Shown: positions 1-13,897 of the stretch, in pieces
How the letters are laid out: each line of letters opens with the position of its first letter
How positions within the stretch are numbered: position 1 is the stretch's first letter
DNA from: Zopfochytrium polystomum
Lineage: Eukaryota > Chytridiomycota > Chytridiomycetes > Chytridiales > Chytridiaceae
Assembly: GCA_025765615.1 (NCBI GenBank)
Contig: JAIVFJ010000262.1
Location: 1-64,000, forward strand
Length of the DNA: 64,000 bases
Reading direction: 5' to 3'
Notes under the pieces: generated by a model
Told to the model about the DNA's origin: nothing
Database searches by the model: none
Seen by the model: the letters and a program-made list of their open reading frames with translations, nothing else
Translations under genes and position numbers: made by a program

Positions 1-1043
1 ACCCAACCCCCTACTAAACCGACAAACTCACCCTTCCGTTTTGTTCCTTCACTGCACCTTGTGGTCAATCGCCGAACAAAAAAAAAAAAAGTAAGCCAGC
101 GAGCGATCCACAAGCCGCAAAAAAGGTGTCTCTTCATAATGCATCTTTTCATTTTACCCCACCGTTTTATTCACTTCATCCTTGCATCGGTCTTCTGTTA
201 GCCAACAACCAAACGCAAAGGGCGGGGCAAAAACATTTGATCTCATTCATAAAGCTTTGAACGGGCTGGGCTGGAATGGAAAGAGGAAACTGAAAAGCAC
301 AGAACGGAAGAACGAGCACAACAAACCCTTCGATCCCTCCACCAGTTCTCACACCGAACACCAATCGTCCTTCTCATGTTCTTCTTCTCCTAAAGTGACT
401 GGAAAAACCACTACCGGGAATGTGAAAAGCCCACTTTTTTTGCTAAGGTCTTTCGCTCTCCCCTCACCCAGTTTCCACCTTCCCACACACACACCTGGGC
501 ACGAGCTCCCCCCATGCGCGGAGCGTGAACGGCAATGGAAACTAAAGGACGCGCGGGCGAAGAGGGGAAAAAAAAAGAAGGGACAGAAAAAAAAGAAAAA
601 AAAAGGACAGAACTGATGAGCTGAGGCCAACAGGAAGAGCGTGAGTCCTCTCGCTCTCGCGGAAGGCGTGTGTACCGGAGGGTTTGTTTGCGGCGAAAAA
701 AGGGTTTGACGGGATGGGGGTGTTTGAGGTTTTTACATAGAGACTACGAAAAAACGGGGGGGAAAACCCTGGAAGAAGGAATAGGAGAAAAAGAGGAATA
801 AGAGGAGCAAAGGAACGGGAGAGGAAACGAGTAAGGATCAATCAAAGCGAGGTGAAGAAAGAAAAAAGGACGGATAGGGAAAAAGGAGAGGCGGAGGCGG
901 AGGGAAGGATAATTGGAATGATCAAGTTTAAAAGGTAAATGTTTGATACAAAAAAGAGTTCTCGCACACAAAGCGGGGCAGACATCTCTCGACCCTTCTC
1001 TTACGAAATGAAAAAGCAAGAAGTGTCCCCTTGCTCGGGCCTT
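1..1043. other. 3' flank of metacaspase, no gene seen
   Basis: No open frame here has coding character. The stretch holds A-rich runs (near 80-92 and 570-602) and purine-rich sequence from 720 to 910. Open frames on both strands are low-complexity Lys/Arg- or Phe/Ser-rich translations of these tracts. The metacaspase transcript (minus strand) must end somewhere in it. Confidence 0.6.
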
Positions 1044-2832
1044 TCAAAAAATGAGCTTTGCGGTCAAGTTAAACTCGTAACCGCAGCTAATCTGCGGGAT
1101 CTGCGAGTACTTTCCGTCCAGCAGCTGCCGCACTCTCCGCAAGATTTGCAGGTACGAGCCCTCGGGCAACTCCTTGACGGCCGTGATAAACGCCCAGCTC
1201 ATGGCGCCGGTCGGCTGCCCGTTGATCCGCGTGTCCGCCGACGTCTGGTCGTCCTTGCACCCACTCCACTGGATCACGGTCGCGGCCGTGATCTTCCTCG
1301 CCGTCTTGGACACGGCGTACTCGCCCGTCGACCCCTGCCGCCTCGGCGGCGCTGGCCCACCGGCGGCCGCCGCCGCCGACGACGACGACGACGATGCGTC
1401 CTCCCCGCCCTCCTTGTGCAAAAACAGCTTGATCCCCTCGACGGCCATCGCCAGCCCGTTCTTGCCGTCGCCCTTGAGCATCCGAAGCCCGCCCTCCAGC
1501 AGCGTCCTCCCCGCGGCCTCAAAGTTGCTGATCTGCACCACCTCGTCGTCGTCGCCCAGCACGTACGTGTACGGCAGGTCCAGCATCGTGCCCGAGTGGC
1601 AGCAGTCAAACACCGACGTCAGGAACGAGCCCGACGGCAGCGGCGCGCAGAGCAGCGCGTGCAGGTCGTCGTCGCGGATCTGCCCCGTCTTGTCAAAGTC
1701 GACGGGGAGGATCGTCTCGTCGAACCCGTCGTCTTCGTCGCCGTCTTGGTCGGGCGCTTGTCCACCGTGGCCCGAGTCTGAGGAGAGGGTGTTGGTTGGG
1801 TTGGTTGGTTGGTGGGTTGGTAGGTTGGTTTCGAGGGGTGGCAGCGGTGGGCGGTTGTTTCGGTTTTTTTATGGGGGGGAGGACAAGTTATCCAGATTAG
1901 TCATTCGTACAGCCACTTACACCAATCATCAGGTCGACTCGGTTCACACGCTTCCCTTCGCTCCTCAATCTGAGGGGGCCTTGCTGGCCCATCTCTTACA
2001 CATCATCCTCATCGCGCAGCGCACGCAAAGTACGCAGATACACACACACACACACACACACACACAGCACACACAGACAGTACTCACAATGAAAAAAGAA
2101 ATGCTCGCCAGGGCATGCGCCGTCGACCAGCCACTTGAACGCCTCGAGCAAGTTCGCCTTTCCCGGCCAAAGCGGCGTGCCCGCGTTCTCCGGCGCGTCC
2201 GTCATGACGCGGATCTCGACGGCGCCCCGTCCCTTGTGCTGCTGCTGCTGCTGCTGCTGAGCGGCAAACTGTTCCTCCAGGAACGCCCGCATGTTGGCCA
2301 CGTCGCGGTGACAGCCCGACAGCGGGTGCGCCGACCCCGTGTAGTTGATCCCCACAAACAGCGCGCGACGCATCCACGGCCGCGAGCCGGTCCCAAGCGA
2401 GGAGAGGAATCCCGGGAGCGAAAAGTGCGACGGGCGGCCGGGCTTGCGGCCGCTGCCGGCGGCGGGGGGAGGAGGCGCTGGGGCCGCAGCGGCGGCGGCG
2501 GCGGGGGCGGCGCTGCTGGTGCCGCCGGTGGAAGTGGTAGTGGTGGTGGTGGTGTAGTGGGTCGGGCGTGGTGGGTTGGCCTGGAGGTGGCCGTAGGGAA
2601 GTTGGCCGCCGTTGTGGATTGCGGTGTAGTGGGCCGCAGCGGCCGAGCCCGGCTGCAGTGCGATGTGCGGCAGCATGACAGGCTGTGGCTGCTGTTGCTG
2701 CAGCAGCACAGGAGCGCCGCCGCCGCCGCCGCCAGAAGTGACGTGCTGGGTCGTGGTGGTTGTGACCTTGCCGCCGCTGCTTGTTGTGGTCGTGGTGGTC
2801 GTGGTGGTGGTGGTAGTCGTGCGCGAAGCCAT
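1044..2832 (-). CDS. metacaspase (peptidase C14 family)
   Basis: Clan CD cysteine protease, expected in the cytosol and specific for Arg/Lys; in fungi this family works in proteostasis and regulated death. Two exons (2832-2088 and 1777-1044) flank a 310-bp GTGAGT...CAG intron; the spliced frame has 492 codons. The intron cuts the catalytic His motif: exon 1 ends FFFH plus one base, and exon 2 completes YSGHGGQ (His about residue 252). The catalytic Cys lies in SVFDCCHSGT (about 308). RALFVGINY (about 156) and LSGCHRDV begin the caspase-like fold. The first 150 residues are a Thr/Gly/Gln/Pro-rich prodomain, as in fungal type I metacaspases. An acidic DDGFDETILPVD segment follows the His. A Ser/Ala-rich insertion lies about 75 residues after the catalytic Cys. 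The ATG at 2832 is the only in-frame start before the prodomain. Confidence 0.93.
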
Positions 2833-2893
2833 CGTCGGGGTCAGGGTGGGCGGTTTCCGATTTGCGTTTTGTGTTGTAAAAGATTTCTTCTTT

Positions 2894-2898
2894 TCTCT

Positions 2899-2949
<51 letters not shown>
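2894..2949. repeat. (CT)n microsatellite
   Basis: Nearly perfect CT dinucleotide array with one CC interruption, in the presumed promoter or 5' UTR of the metacaspase gene. Confidence 0.97.
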
Positions 2950-2951
<2 letters not shown>

Positions 2952-3384
2952 TTTCGCTGGCTGTGCTGTCCCCTTCTTTATTGTTACTGGTAGCGCTACG
3001 CCTTGGAGGGAGGAGGGGTAAGGGCAGGTGTGGGCGGACTCACGTAGAGAAGGAATAGGCGAGTGGTGCAATTGGAGTGGGATGATGCCCCGGGATGAAG
3101 TAGCCAGCGATGAAGGAAACGGGGGGCTGCGAGACTTTTTGAGCAGGCAGGCGCACGGGCCAGGGCAAGGAGGCAGGCAAGGGGGATAGGGGGACGAGTG
3201 GAGATGCGATATCGCTCGCTCGTCTGGGAGAGTAGCAGGAGAGGGTGCAGCAGTATTAAATTAGGTTGATATACCCGAGTGCCGCTTTGCTGAAGGGGCT
3301 TGTTTCAAAAAAAAGTCGAGAGAAAGCGAGAGAGACAGAGAGAGACAGCGAGAGAGAGACAGAGGGACAGACAGAGAGACAGAG

Positions 3385-3508
<124 letters not shown>

Positions 3509-3992
3509 TAAAGAGAGCAGTGGAAGTAGGAGAGGCAGAGTGCGGAAAAAGAAAGAAAAATAGACACAAGCATTTTTGTCTTCTCCCTTGTCTCTCTCAT
3601 GATGATTCTTCCCATCCGGAATCCGGAACTGACAAGAAAGAATACTCAGATCCGGTAGGAAAAACGAGATGAGAGACAGGCAGACAGGCAGACAGGCAGA
3701 CAGAAAGTCAGCATCCAAATATGAGATCATCGAGGTGAAACTGCGTGGTGACAAAGCCCCATTCTCAACCTATTTTTTGTCACGAAACAGTCACGAACCA
3801 TCGAACCATCGTTTCTGACCGACGAGAAAGTTAATCAAGTAGTGACAAAGCCGCAACGTTCTGGCACCGAGCCGAAAACCGAAAGCCGACGTTTGCACAG
3901 AACTGAAATAAAAAGGGAGAGACAGCGAGAGAGAGAGAGAGAGAATGAGAGAGAGACTGGAATATTCTACCACTGTCTCAGTCACAGATGTC

Positions 3993-4496
3993 AATCGACT
4001 TCAGCGACTGTTCACCCAATGTCATGGCCAGGACCAACTTGATGAGTTTGTGTGCAAACTGCACACAGACCTCGCACATGGCTCAGCTCATAGTTGTTTT
4101 GGATCATTTGTGGCAGCACTTTGAAACAATGATGCCTGCTTCAGCGATCTACAGAACATAATGGATGAGCTTGCTGCTGTCTTGACTGCCCTTGAGGCAG
4201 ATGAAGAGGAAGACTGCAGGAACCCCCGCAACAACTGCAACTGGCGTCAAGGGGGCAACAACCACTGTGACAACAATGACAACTGCGATGATAGACGCCA
4301 CTGAAGTGACCACAACCAAGGAGGTCAAAATGACCTTGAGCGAGCGGAACGAAACAATCGCCATGGAAGCAACTCCAGGAACGAAAACAACAGGGAATGC
4401 AACACCCACAACAAACAAAACTGCTCTTGCTCCCCTCATCGTGGGGATAGGCCTTCTGGTCGTTTCCAAAGTTTTGTAATTTTTTCAATCATGTAG
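3993..4496 (+). pseudogene. Gag-like retroelement relic (tentative)
   Basis: One frame reads across the region with two in-frame TGA codons (after FGSFVAAL, and after NCDDRRH). It starts with helical-looking sequence (LFTQCHGQDQLDEFVCKL), passes MDELAAVLTALEADEEED, and then becomes extremely rich in Asn, His, Arg and Cys (for example NPRNNCNWRQGGNN, RNNRHGSNSRNENN). A helical part followed by a basic, Asn/Cys-rich tail resembles fungal LTR-retrotransposon Gag, but no clean CCHC knuckle is seen. Base composition is less GC-rich than in the neighbouring genes. No pol remnant or LTR was recognised. An unrelated dead gene is the alternative. Confidence 0.35.
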
Positions 4497-5353
4497 ACTT
4501 ATTTTTGGTCTTGTAACAAACTAAGCTACTCACAAGGCAATAAGAGGCAATGAATCATTATCTTTGTCGCAATGAAAGTGCAATTTGGCTCCTTGGTTAC
4601 AAATGGGTATATGTAGCCTTGGAGCCCCTCTTATTTTTGTGTTCGTCATCCTGTGAATGCTTCTTATTTCTAATCTTTTCTTTCCTGTCAGCGTTCCCTT
4701 GTCATTAATTTTTCATTCTTCTTTCCTTCCATTTTTCTTCAAACACGGATGCCCCGACAAGTGATTAGGAATGTGTGAGTTTGACAGTTGGACCTATGCT
4801 GTAGTTCTCACCGCAAGACGCTAAAGCTAGATTCGACTGAAGATCTCGTAATTCTCTTCAATAGATTACAAATATGACCTGAGCTCGTTTCCATTAATAA
4901 CCATATTCACTCATTGGCTTTCCGCCCACTTTGCATACATTTCACATGCGCCATACCGTAATCGTAGTTTTAAAAGTAATTGAAGAAATGGACTTGGCCT
5001 CTTGACGCATTTTGAACAAATTCGATGAAATTTTGAAAATTCAGTCCAGTCTGAGCTCCTGAAAATGGTTTCGACCACTCTCAGTGGGGTGGTCGTTCTA
5101 AAAAACGGGGTTCTTTTTCTTCTGTTTTTTGTTTCTTCTTTTTTTTTTTTTTTCGGACTTCGTTTCTTCCCCACCCTTCAAGCGAGGGAACCGAGTCTAG
5201 AAGGCCGCAGAATATAACAATAACATTACAAACATAAATTTTTCGTAACGCAGCCGAATCGGCGAGGCATTGCAGACGCAGTACTCTACAGCAGGGCGGT
5301 CGAACGCTGACGGAACAGAAACCGCAATCGCAAACGGGACGTCGCCATTGACG
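4497..5353. other. AT-richer intergenic region, 5' flank of THEG gene
   Basis: No gene seen. The sequence is AT-richer than the genes and may be the rest of the element suspected just upstream. A T-rich tract lies at 5137-5153. The THEG-repeat gene starts at 5354. Confidence 0.55.
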
Positions 5354-6271
5354 ATGGCGGTCTCGACTGTCTCCAGCCTGCCGCCCCTCACCAACCCTCA
5401 CGATCACAGAGCTTCTTCCCCTCCCTCCTCCTCCCTCTCCCTCGCCGCCTTTGCTGCCGCAGCAGCCACCCCCAGCGACGGAACTGGTGCTCGCGTCGAC
5501 GACGGAGAGCCTCGGGCAAACCCGTCGCGGCGGGAGGGCCGAGCTGAACATGAAACCGACGCACGGCCTGGCTCCGCCTCTGCCGCGCCGCATTCGGATT
5601 CGCCGATGGACGCTCCTGTTGACGGCTCCAGAGGGCCCACAACGGAGCACTTTAGCCGCCAGCGCGCAAAGGGCGCCGTCGCGGCCGCAGCAGCACGCCG
5701 GCAGAGCGTGAAGCACAACTGGGTCGAGGTCAAAGGCATCGAGTTTGAGCAAAACTGGCCGCTGGAGCTTCTGTCAAAGAGACTGCAGAAGGGTGCGTGT
5801 TCTACCTACTTGAAATAGTTCAATCGACCTAAGTGGCGAGAATCGACTCCACCTTCCCCATCTTTCCGCCCAAACGCAGAGCGCGAAATCGAGGTCGAGC
5901 ATTTGCGCAAACTCTTCACACTGCGCATCCAGAATCCCTACGTTGCCACGACGGATCTCAAGTAAGCAGCGGCATTAGCCAGAAGCTCACTATCGATTGA
6001 TTGTTGACTCACCTTAACCCAACAAACTACCTCTCCCCCGCCTTGCAGGTACTACAAAATGTCGACCTTAACTCCTCACGGCGCGCAGGTACCTTTAACG
6101 GTTTTCTTGTTTATGAAATTCACAACGAACTCACACGAGTACCCGGAATCCTCTCTCCAAACCAATCACACCATCTTACAGCAGGACGGAGGCATCGAGC
6201 CCATGCCAAGCGCCCTCATTACCCAACCCATCCTCCTGCAGCGCTACTTTCGATTCCGCCGTCGCGCTGCC

Positions 6272-6302
<31 letters not shown>

Positions 6303-7619
6303 GCCGCAGCCGTGGGCCCCACAAAAACCCAGACGTCGACTACCCCGACGACCCCTACGCCCCGCGCCTGCCCCCCGTCTTCAACCGCCTCGCCAACCCA
6401 GCGCCACCCTGCCGCCACCGAACCGAACCCGACCCGAACGAGCCCTGCCACGACATCCGCACCTACACATCGCAGCACCGCCGCGCGCCGCACCCACCCT
6501 TGTCGGCCTCGCCCGACGCCAATATGGACGCGGACGCCGACGCGGACGCCGACGCCGACAGCACCGCGCCCTGCCGCCCCTCACCCGAAGCCGCCTTCCT
6601 CGCCCGCCTTGCCGCCCCGCGCATCCGCTTCCTCGACCCCGACGAAGAAGCCGCCCTCGCCGCCCGCCGCGGCGCCCCGCGTGCTATCCCCCTCGAAACC
6701 CTCGCCCGCCTCGCTACCCCCGCGCCCCGTGCGCCCGCTCGAGCTCCCGCCCGCCGTCGCCCTGCCCCGCGCCGCCGCCGCCGCCGTCGCGGACCCCGAC
6801 GCGAGGAGGATGGCCATCGAGCGCCTGAGTAGACCAAAGAACTGGGCGTGGTTGGAGGAGCGGAGGAGGCGTGGCCGCGCTTCAGAGGAGGCGGAGGCCG
6901 GGGCCGGCGTGGATGAGGAGGGAGAGGAGGGCGGGGAGCACCGCGGGGAGGACGCGGGCGCGGAGGTCGAGGCTGGTCTGCGCGTCGCAGATTCTGGCAC
7001 GGTGGAAGGTGCGGAGTCTGGCGAGGCGAAGGTTGGTCCGGGGGACGGGGCGGAGGATGGGGGCGGTGAGGGCGACGCGGAAGCCAAGTCGGCAGAGCCG
7101 TTTGGCGACGCCGGCGCGACCGCAGAGGCGACCGCAGAGGCTGCAGCGGGGTCGGCGCCGGCGACCGGCGACGAGGACCCGCGGTCGGCGTCGGCGCTCG
7201 TGGACGACGCCGCCACCACGTCGCCGCCCCCGCCGCCAGAAGAAGCCGCCGCGGTCTCCGAAGTCGAGCCCGCCGCGTCGATGCCCGCACCAGATGCCCC
7301 ATCCGGGGACGCCGTTGCAGGCGAGCCCACCGTCGCCGCCGAAGAGCCGCCAGTCGCCGACCCGGCCGCCTCCTCCGCGCCGCAACCGCCCGCCGCCGCC
7401 GCCGCCGCCGCGCCCGTCTCAGCAGAGGACCTGCTCGCGACTGCGCCGCCGCCGCCGCCGGCACAGGAGGTTGCGGAGGAGCAGGAATTGGACGTAGAAA
7501 GAACGGCTGTCAGTGTTCAGGTCGAAGATGGTGCGAAGGAGGCAAGCGAGCGTCCGGACGACAGTAAGGGGGTTGACAGTGAAGGCGGTGGCGAACCAGA
7601 AGGGCATATTGAAGGCTGA
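5354..7619 (+). CDS. THEG-repeat protein, probable flagellar microtubule component; one C-run frameshift
   Basis: Four exons: 5354-5792, 5880-5961, 6049-6088 and 6182-7619, with GTGCGT, GTAAGC and GTACCT donors. The last acceptor is CAGCAG, so its exact position is ambiguous by one codon. The protein has four short repeats of the THEG type (FNRLANP, FLARLAAPRI, LARLATPRP, IERLSRPK) between about residues 250 and 395. THEG repeats are typical of microtubule-associated proteins in sperm and cilia, which fits a zoosporic fungus. The C-terminal third is disordered and rich in Ala, Glu and Pro. The third and fourth repeats are in different frames. Removing one C from the C5 run at 6717-6721 joins them and gives 665 codons. 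The ATG at 5354 is the first in frame; no upstream exon was recognised. The axonemal role is inferred from the repeats only. Confidence 0.72.
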
Positions 7620-8858
7620 GGCGGCTCGTGCAAGCTTGCACTGGCCGTTAGCGGATACTCAATAGAATTTGCAAATAGAAATTGATGCTATGGAATATTA
7701 TGCTTCTTAAAGTTGGACGATATTTGACGCTAGACCTCGTACCTCGCAACACCACCATGTAGCAGTCCTTTCGAAGCTGGTGCGACATGAAGTATTTTTC
7801 CTGTACAACAACTCTTCTGATTCCATGCTGCACCTTCAGCGTGTACCAAACAGAAAATTGATCTGGACAATGCAGCACACCCTTTCCTCTCCCTCCAACC
7901 CCTTCTCTGTTTGCTCAAATTGGACTGAAAGCTTTTCTGCTCTCAAAAAAAGATGACGTGCTGTGCCTGATTGACCCAGGTCTGTTTGGCACGAAATTGC
8001 GCCAAGAACCCTGAGGAGGAAAAAAAAGGGGAATTCATAAAGCAGCTCCTGGGGATATTTCGACTGAAATAATGCTCTTACTCTCCCAGCCGAAGGCCTG
8101 AGAGAACTTTGGAAAAAAAGTGACTGGATTCCATCTTCCAAGCACGTGAAATCTTGCTCTTCTTTAGAAGTTTGAGAATTGGGCGTTGAGGATCTCAAGT
8201 AGTTCATTTTTGGCCTGAAATCAACACTGAATGGCTCTGACAACATGTCTCAAGCGCGGTAAAAGTCTGTAAAACCACCGCATGTAAGCATGTAAGCGTT
8301 GTGGAAAAAGTTCCTAAAAATCGTTTGGAATCACGCGTCTGGAGTGCTGTAAACAGCAAAGGATGATGGTCGCACTGTATGTAATCCTATTGAGCATTAC
8401 CGGAAAGATCAAAGAAACTTGGCGATGGATCCACCCTCTGCACAACAGTCGTTTTGGGGAGAACTAGATTATGCAAGTTTTAATCCATCTGTCAGGAAAC
8501 AGTTTAACGCAGTCTATTTCTCGACAAAAGGACATCTCAAACATCGTGAACTCAGCTTGATTGTCCCCAGCCAACAACCAGAAGCAGTCAGACTGCTTGA
8601 AATTCACACGCCCTACTTTGAAGGAGGCGCTTTTTGTCTTTGAAGTATCCAGCTAGGTGTCTGGGATTATAGCTTGCTAGCATAAAAACTGGTGCTGGTG
8701 CGTCGAAGATAGGGTCAAGGATTGGGACTTTTCAAAGTGGCAAGCAGGGCAAGATCTGCTATGGAGGAGAGCTGGAGAAAGTATGATGATTTAGTGCTTG
8801 CAAGGCTCATGCGTGAGCAATAATGAATCCCTGAATCCTCTTGATTTAATGACAAAGA
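7620..8858. other. AT-rich region upstream of the Tc1 relic
   Basis: No intact gene. A 74-codon open stretch at 8419-8643 (MAMDPPSAQQSFWGELDYA...) has non-repetitive composition but no recognisable motif. It may belong to the decayed element that becomes recognisable at 8859. GC content is clearly below that of the flanking genes. Confidence 0.5.
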
Positions 8859-9062
8859 GCTCAACTCAAACAACTACACTCAATTCTGGAAGTGCAGCTT
8901 GAGGGTTTTCTGAACTATATGGAATGGAAAATGGACTCTCAAAACAATGTTACAGCAAACTTCGTCTATCAGCAAGACAATGCACCAGCTCACAAAGGAG
9001 CAAAGTGAGATAATTGTTTCAGAAACATGGATTGAAAGTTCATGATTGGCTTGCACAAGACA
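8859..9062 (+). pseudogene. Tc1/mariner transposase fragment
   Basis: The frame beginning AQLKQLHSILEVQLEGFLNY leads into NFVYQQDNAPAHKGAK (8961-9005). QQDNAPAH is the hallmark around the second catalytic Asp of Tc1/mariner DDE transposases, and the preceding IL-x6-L-x2-FL spacing also fits. A TGA follows at once (9006-9008) and another two lines later. The final DE/DD region, the helix-turn-helix and the terminal repeats were not found. It is an old, dead insertion truncated on both sides, in AT-richer sequence than its surroundings. Confidence 0.75.
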
Positions 9063-9137
9063 GGGCAAGCGGCGAAGACAGGGGCCAGAGAAAGAAGAGA
9101 GAGAGACAGAGACAGAAAGAGAGAGTGTGTGTGCGTT

Positions 9138-9202
<65 letters not shown>

Positions 9203-9398
9203 GTGTGTGTGTGTGTGTGTAAGACAGAGAGAGAGACAATGCAAACCGCAAAAGCACACACACAACAAACAATCACGCCAGCTAAGCTCACCGCATAAAG
9301 AACGGCCCCACGGGCTGATGACGATATGTTTGCTGCAGTTGCCGTGGCCTGCCTGAAAAGAAGAAAAAAAAAAAAAAATATAAATTGCAAATCACAAA
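9063..9398. repeat. (GT)n array in 5' flank of the 7TM gene
   Basis: GT dinucleotide array at about 9125-9220 with a few GC interruptions, preceded by GA-rich sequence. It ends 180 bp before the ATG of the downstream seven-helix membrane protein. An A run lies at 9363-9378. Confidence 0.9.
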
Positions 9399-12065
<2,667 letters not shown>

Positions 12066-12439
12066 ACTGCGAGAGGGCCCCCCCCCCCCTGTGTGTGTAC
12101 TCCAAACTTCTGAAGCAAGATTTGTTCTTTGCGGTTTTGCCTCCTCCCCTTCCCTCGCCGCCGGTACCAACACAAATACCCACTGGAGATTGAATGGCTC
12201 CAATTTGTTTCCTTTTCTTCCCTTGTTTGTGCTCGCTTCTCGTTTCGCAACCCGTGAGCCTCTTCTTCTTTGGCTCGGCTCGGCTTTGGTTCGGAGGGAG
12301 TTGTTGTTTGTCAGGCAAGCGGAAAAACAAAACTCGCCTTGTCAACGATCTCATCTCATCTCATCGAGAGGAGCTTTGGAGTCCGTTTGGGTCTGTCTGA
12401 AGTCCACTACTTGCTCAACTCTGAGCTTGTCTGTCTGCC

Positions 12440-12496
<57 letters not shown>

Positions 12497-12744
12497 GCCA
12501 CCCCTAACCCTTTGTGTGGCAGCCCACCCACCATCGATCGATCCACCACCAAGCCTCTTTGTCCTTTCGCTCGCCGCACGCCTGTGTCAAGCGACCAACC
12601 CTTGACCCCCCCTTTGACCTCGTCGTCCTCTGCACCTCGAAATTCTCTTGCCCGGTGCTTCTTCTTAACCTGCTACGGACTGGCGGGCAAAAGGAGGCAA
12701 CTCTCCCCACTCCCCGTCAGAAACAGCAAACCCGCAAAGGAACA
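12066..12744. other. Intergenic region with (TGTC)n array
   Basis: No gene seen. It holds the 3' flank of 7TM-1, a C10 run at about 12081-12090, and a TGTC tetranucleotide array (12429-12497, about 17 units) that ends 250 bp before the next ATG. Matching arrays occur at 23.9 and 35.5 kb. Confidence 0.75.
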
Positions 12745-13283
12745 ATGGACGTCCTCCGCGTCACCGTCTCGTCCCGCCACCACCCGCGCTCGTCCGCCTT
12801 CAACCACCACAACACGACCTCCCCCTCCACCACCTCCTCCTCGGCCGCTTCGCCCACCGCCGCCTCAGCCTCGTCCTCCTCCTCGTCGTCGTCGTCGTCG
12901 TTGTCGCCGTCGTCGACGCTCTCCCTTGCCTCCCCATCCTCGCCTTCCCTGCCCGACCCATCCTCCGCCTCCGCCGCCCCCGCCGCCGCCGCCGCTGCTG
13001 TGCCACGCTCCAGCCTGTTTTCGCTGTTCGGCGTCGCCGCGTCGGTGAGTGACAACCTGCCCCAGCCAGCCAGATAGGCGTGAAAGAGTCAGTGCGGGGT
13101 CCACCCGCGTGTGTTTCTTGCTGTCTGTCGTGCTCGTTCGCTAAGTTTCATTCTCAAACCGCGTTCAACACCGATGCCGCCCCCCCCCCCCCCCCCCCGT
13201 TTCAGCACGACGTCGGGCGTGCGACCAGCAACAACGCCAACGCAGGCGCACCGGCCGCCGCCAAGTCGTGGTTCACGTGGTGA
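12745..13283 (+). CDS. Small Ser-rich protein, unknown function
   Basis: Two exons, 12745-13044 and 13206-13283, give 125 codons. The donor is GTGAGT; the acceptor TTTCAG follows a run of 19 C (13180-13198). The N-terminus (MDVLRVTVSSRHHPRSSAF) is basic, lacks acidic residues except Asp2, and could be a mitochondrial presequence. The middle is almost pure Ser/Pro/Ala. The end reads SLFSLFGVAASHDVGR and finishes AAKSWFTW. No family recognised. An AATAAA at 13575-13580 could be its polyadenylation signal. Real status rests on the clean splice sites and the phase. Confidence 0.5.
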
Positions 13284-13897
13284 AAACGCTTCAATGCCTT
13301 CCCGGACTCATCACCATCACCACCAACACCATCATTAAAAAAAAAAAAAAAAAAGGGAGGTACGATTATACGTGTAAGAGGGGAAAATGCAACGCGCCGG
13401 GCGAAACCGTTGCAGCAGCAGTCGTTTTTGGGGCTTGGCCTGGCCGAGATTTGAGTCATTGCAAGTCAAGTCCAGTCAGCCAGTTGGAGCAGATAGTTCT
13501 GGGGCTGCTCGTGTGTTGTGTTGTTGTTGTTTCTTTCACGGCCTCTTTTATTTCTTTCCTTCATTACTTGCAGTAATAAATACAATCCGCATTCTCGCAC
13601 CAAGTACAGTATTTACACCCCACCTCCTTGAGAGGCAAACGCGCATCACCCAGTTTGCCGCTCAGTTTGCCTGCTTGCTTGCTACGTACCACCCATCCCA
13701 CCCTTCTTCTTTCTGCTCCTTCTCTACGTCCTCACCTGCACCGCTAGTAACCCCTTCGTTGCACGTTGAAAAACCGCCTTCGTTAGTAAATCTATGTTCT
13801 CGCCCAAAAGAGAGTGTGCAGGGCTCGTAGTATGAATCGATGTGCCTCTTGACTTGTCAAGGCAAAAAAGGAACGCGGGACGCCCAAACGTCGCCAC
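13284..13897. other. Intergenic, 5' flank of SPF45
   Basis: No gene seen. An A18 run lies at about 13337-13354 and AATAAA at 13575-13580. Confidence 0.65.

Noticed and set aside
1174..3021. 615-codon open frame on plus across the metacaspase and its CT array
   Set aside because: Crosses the intron and a microsatellite; the opposite strand has the protease motifs.
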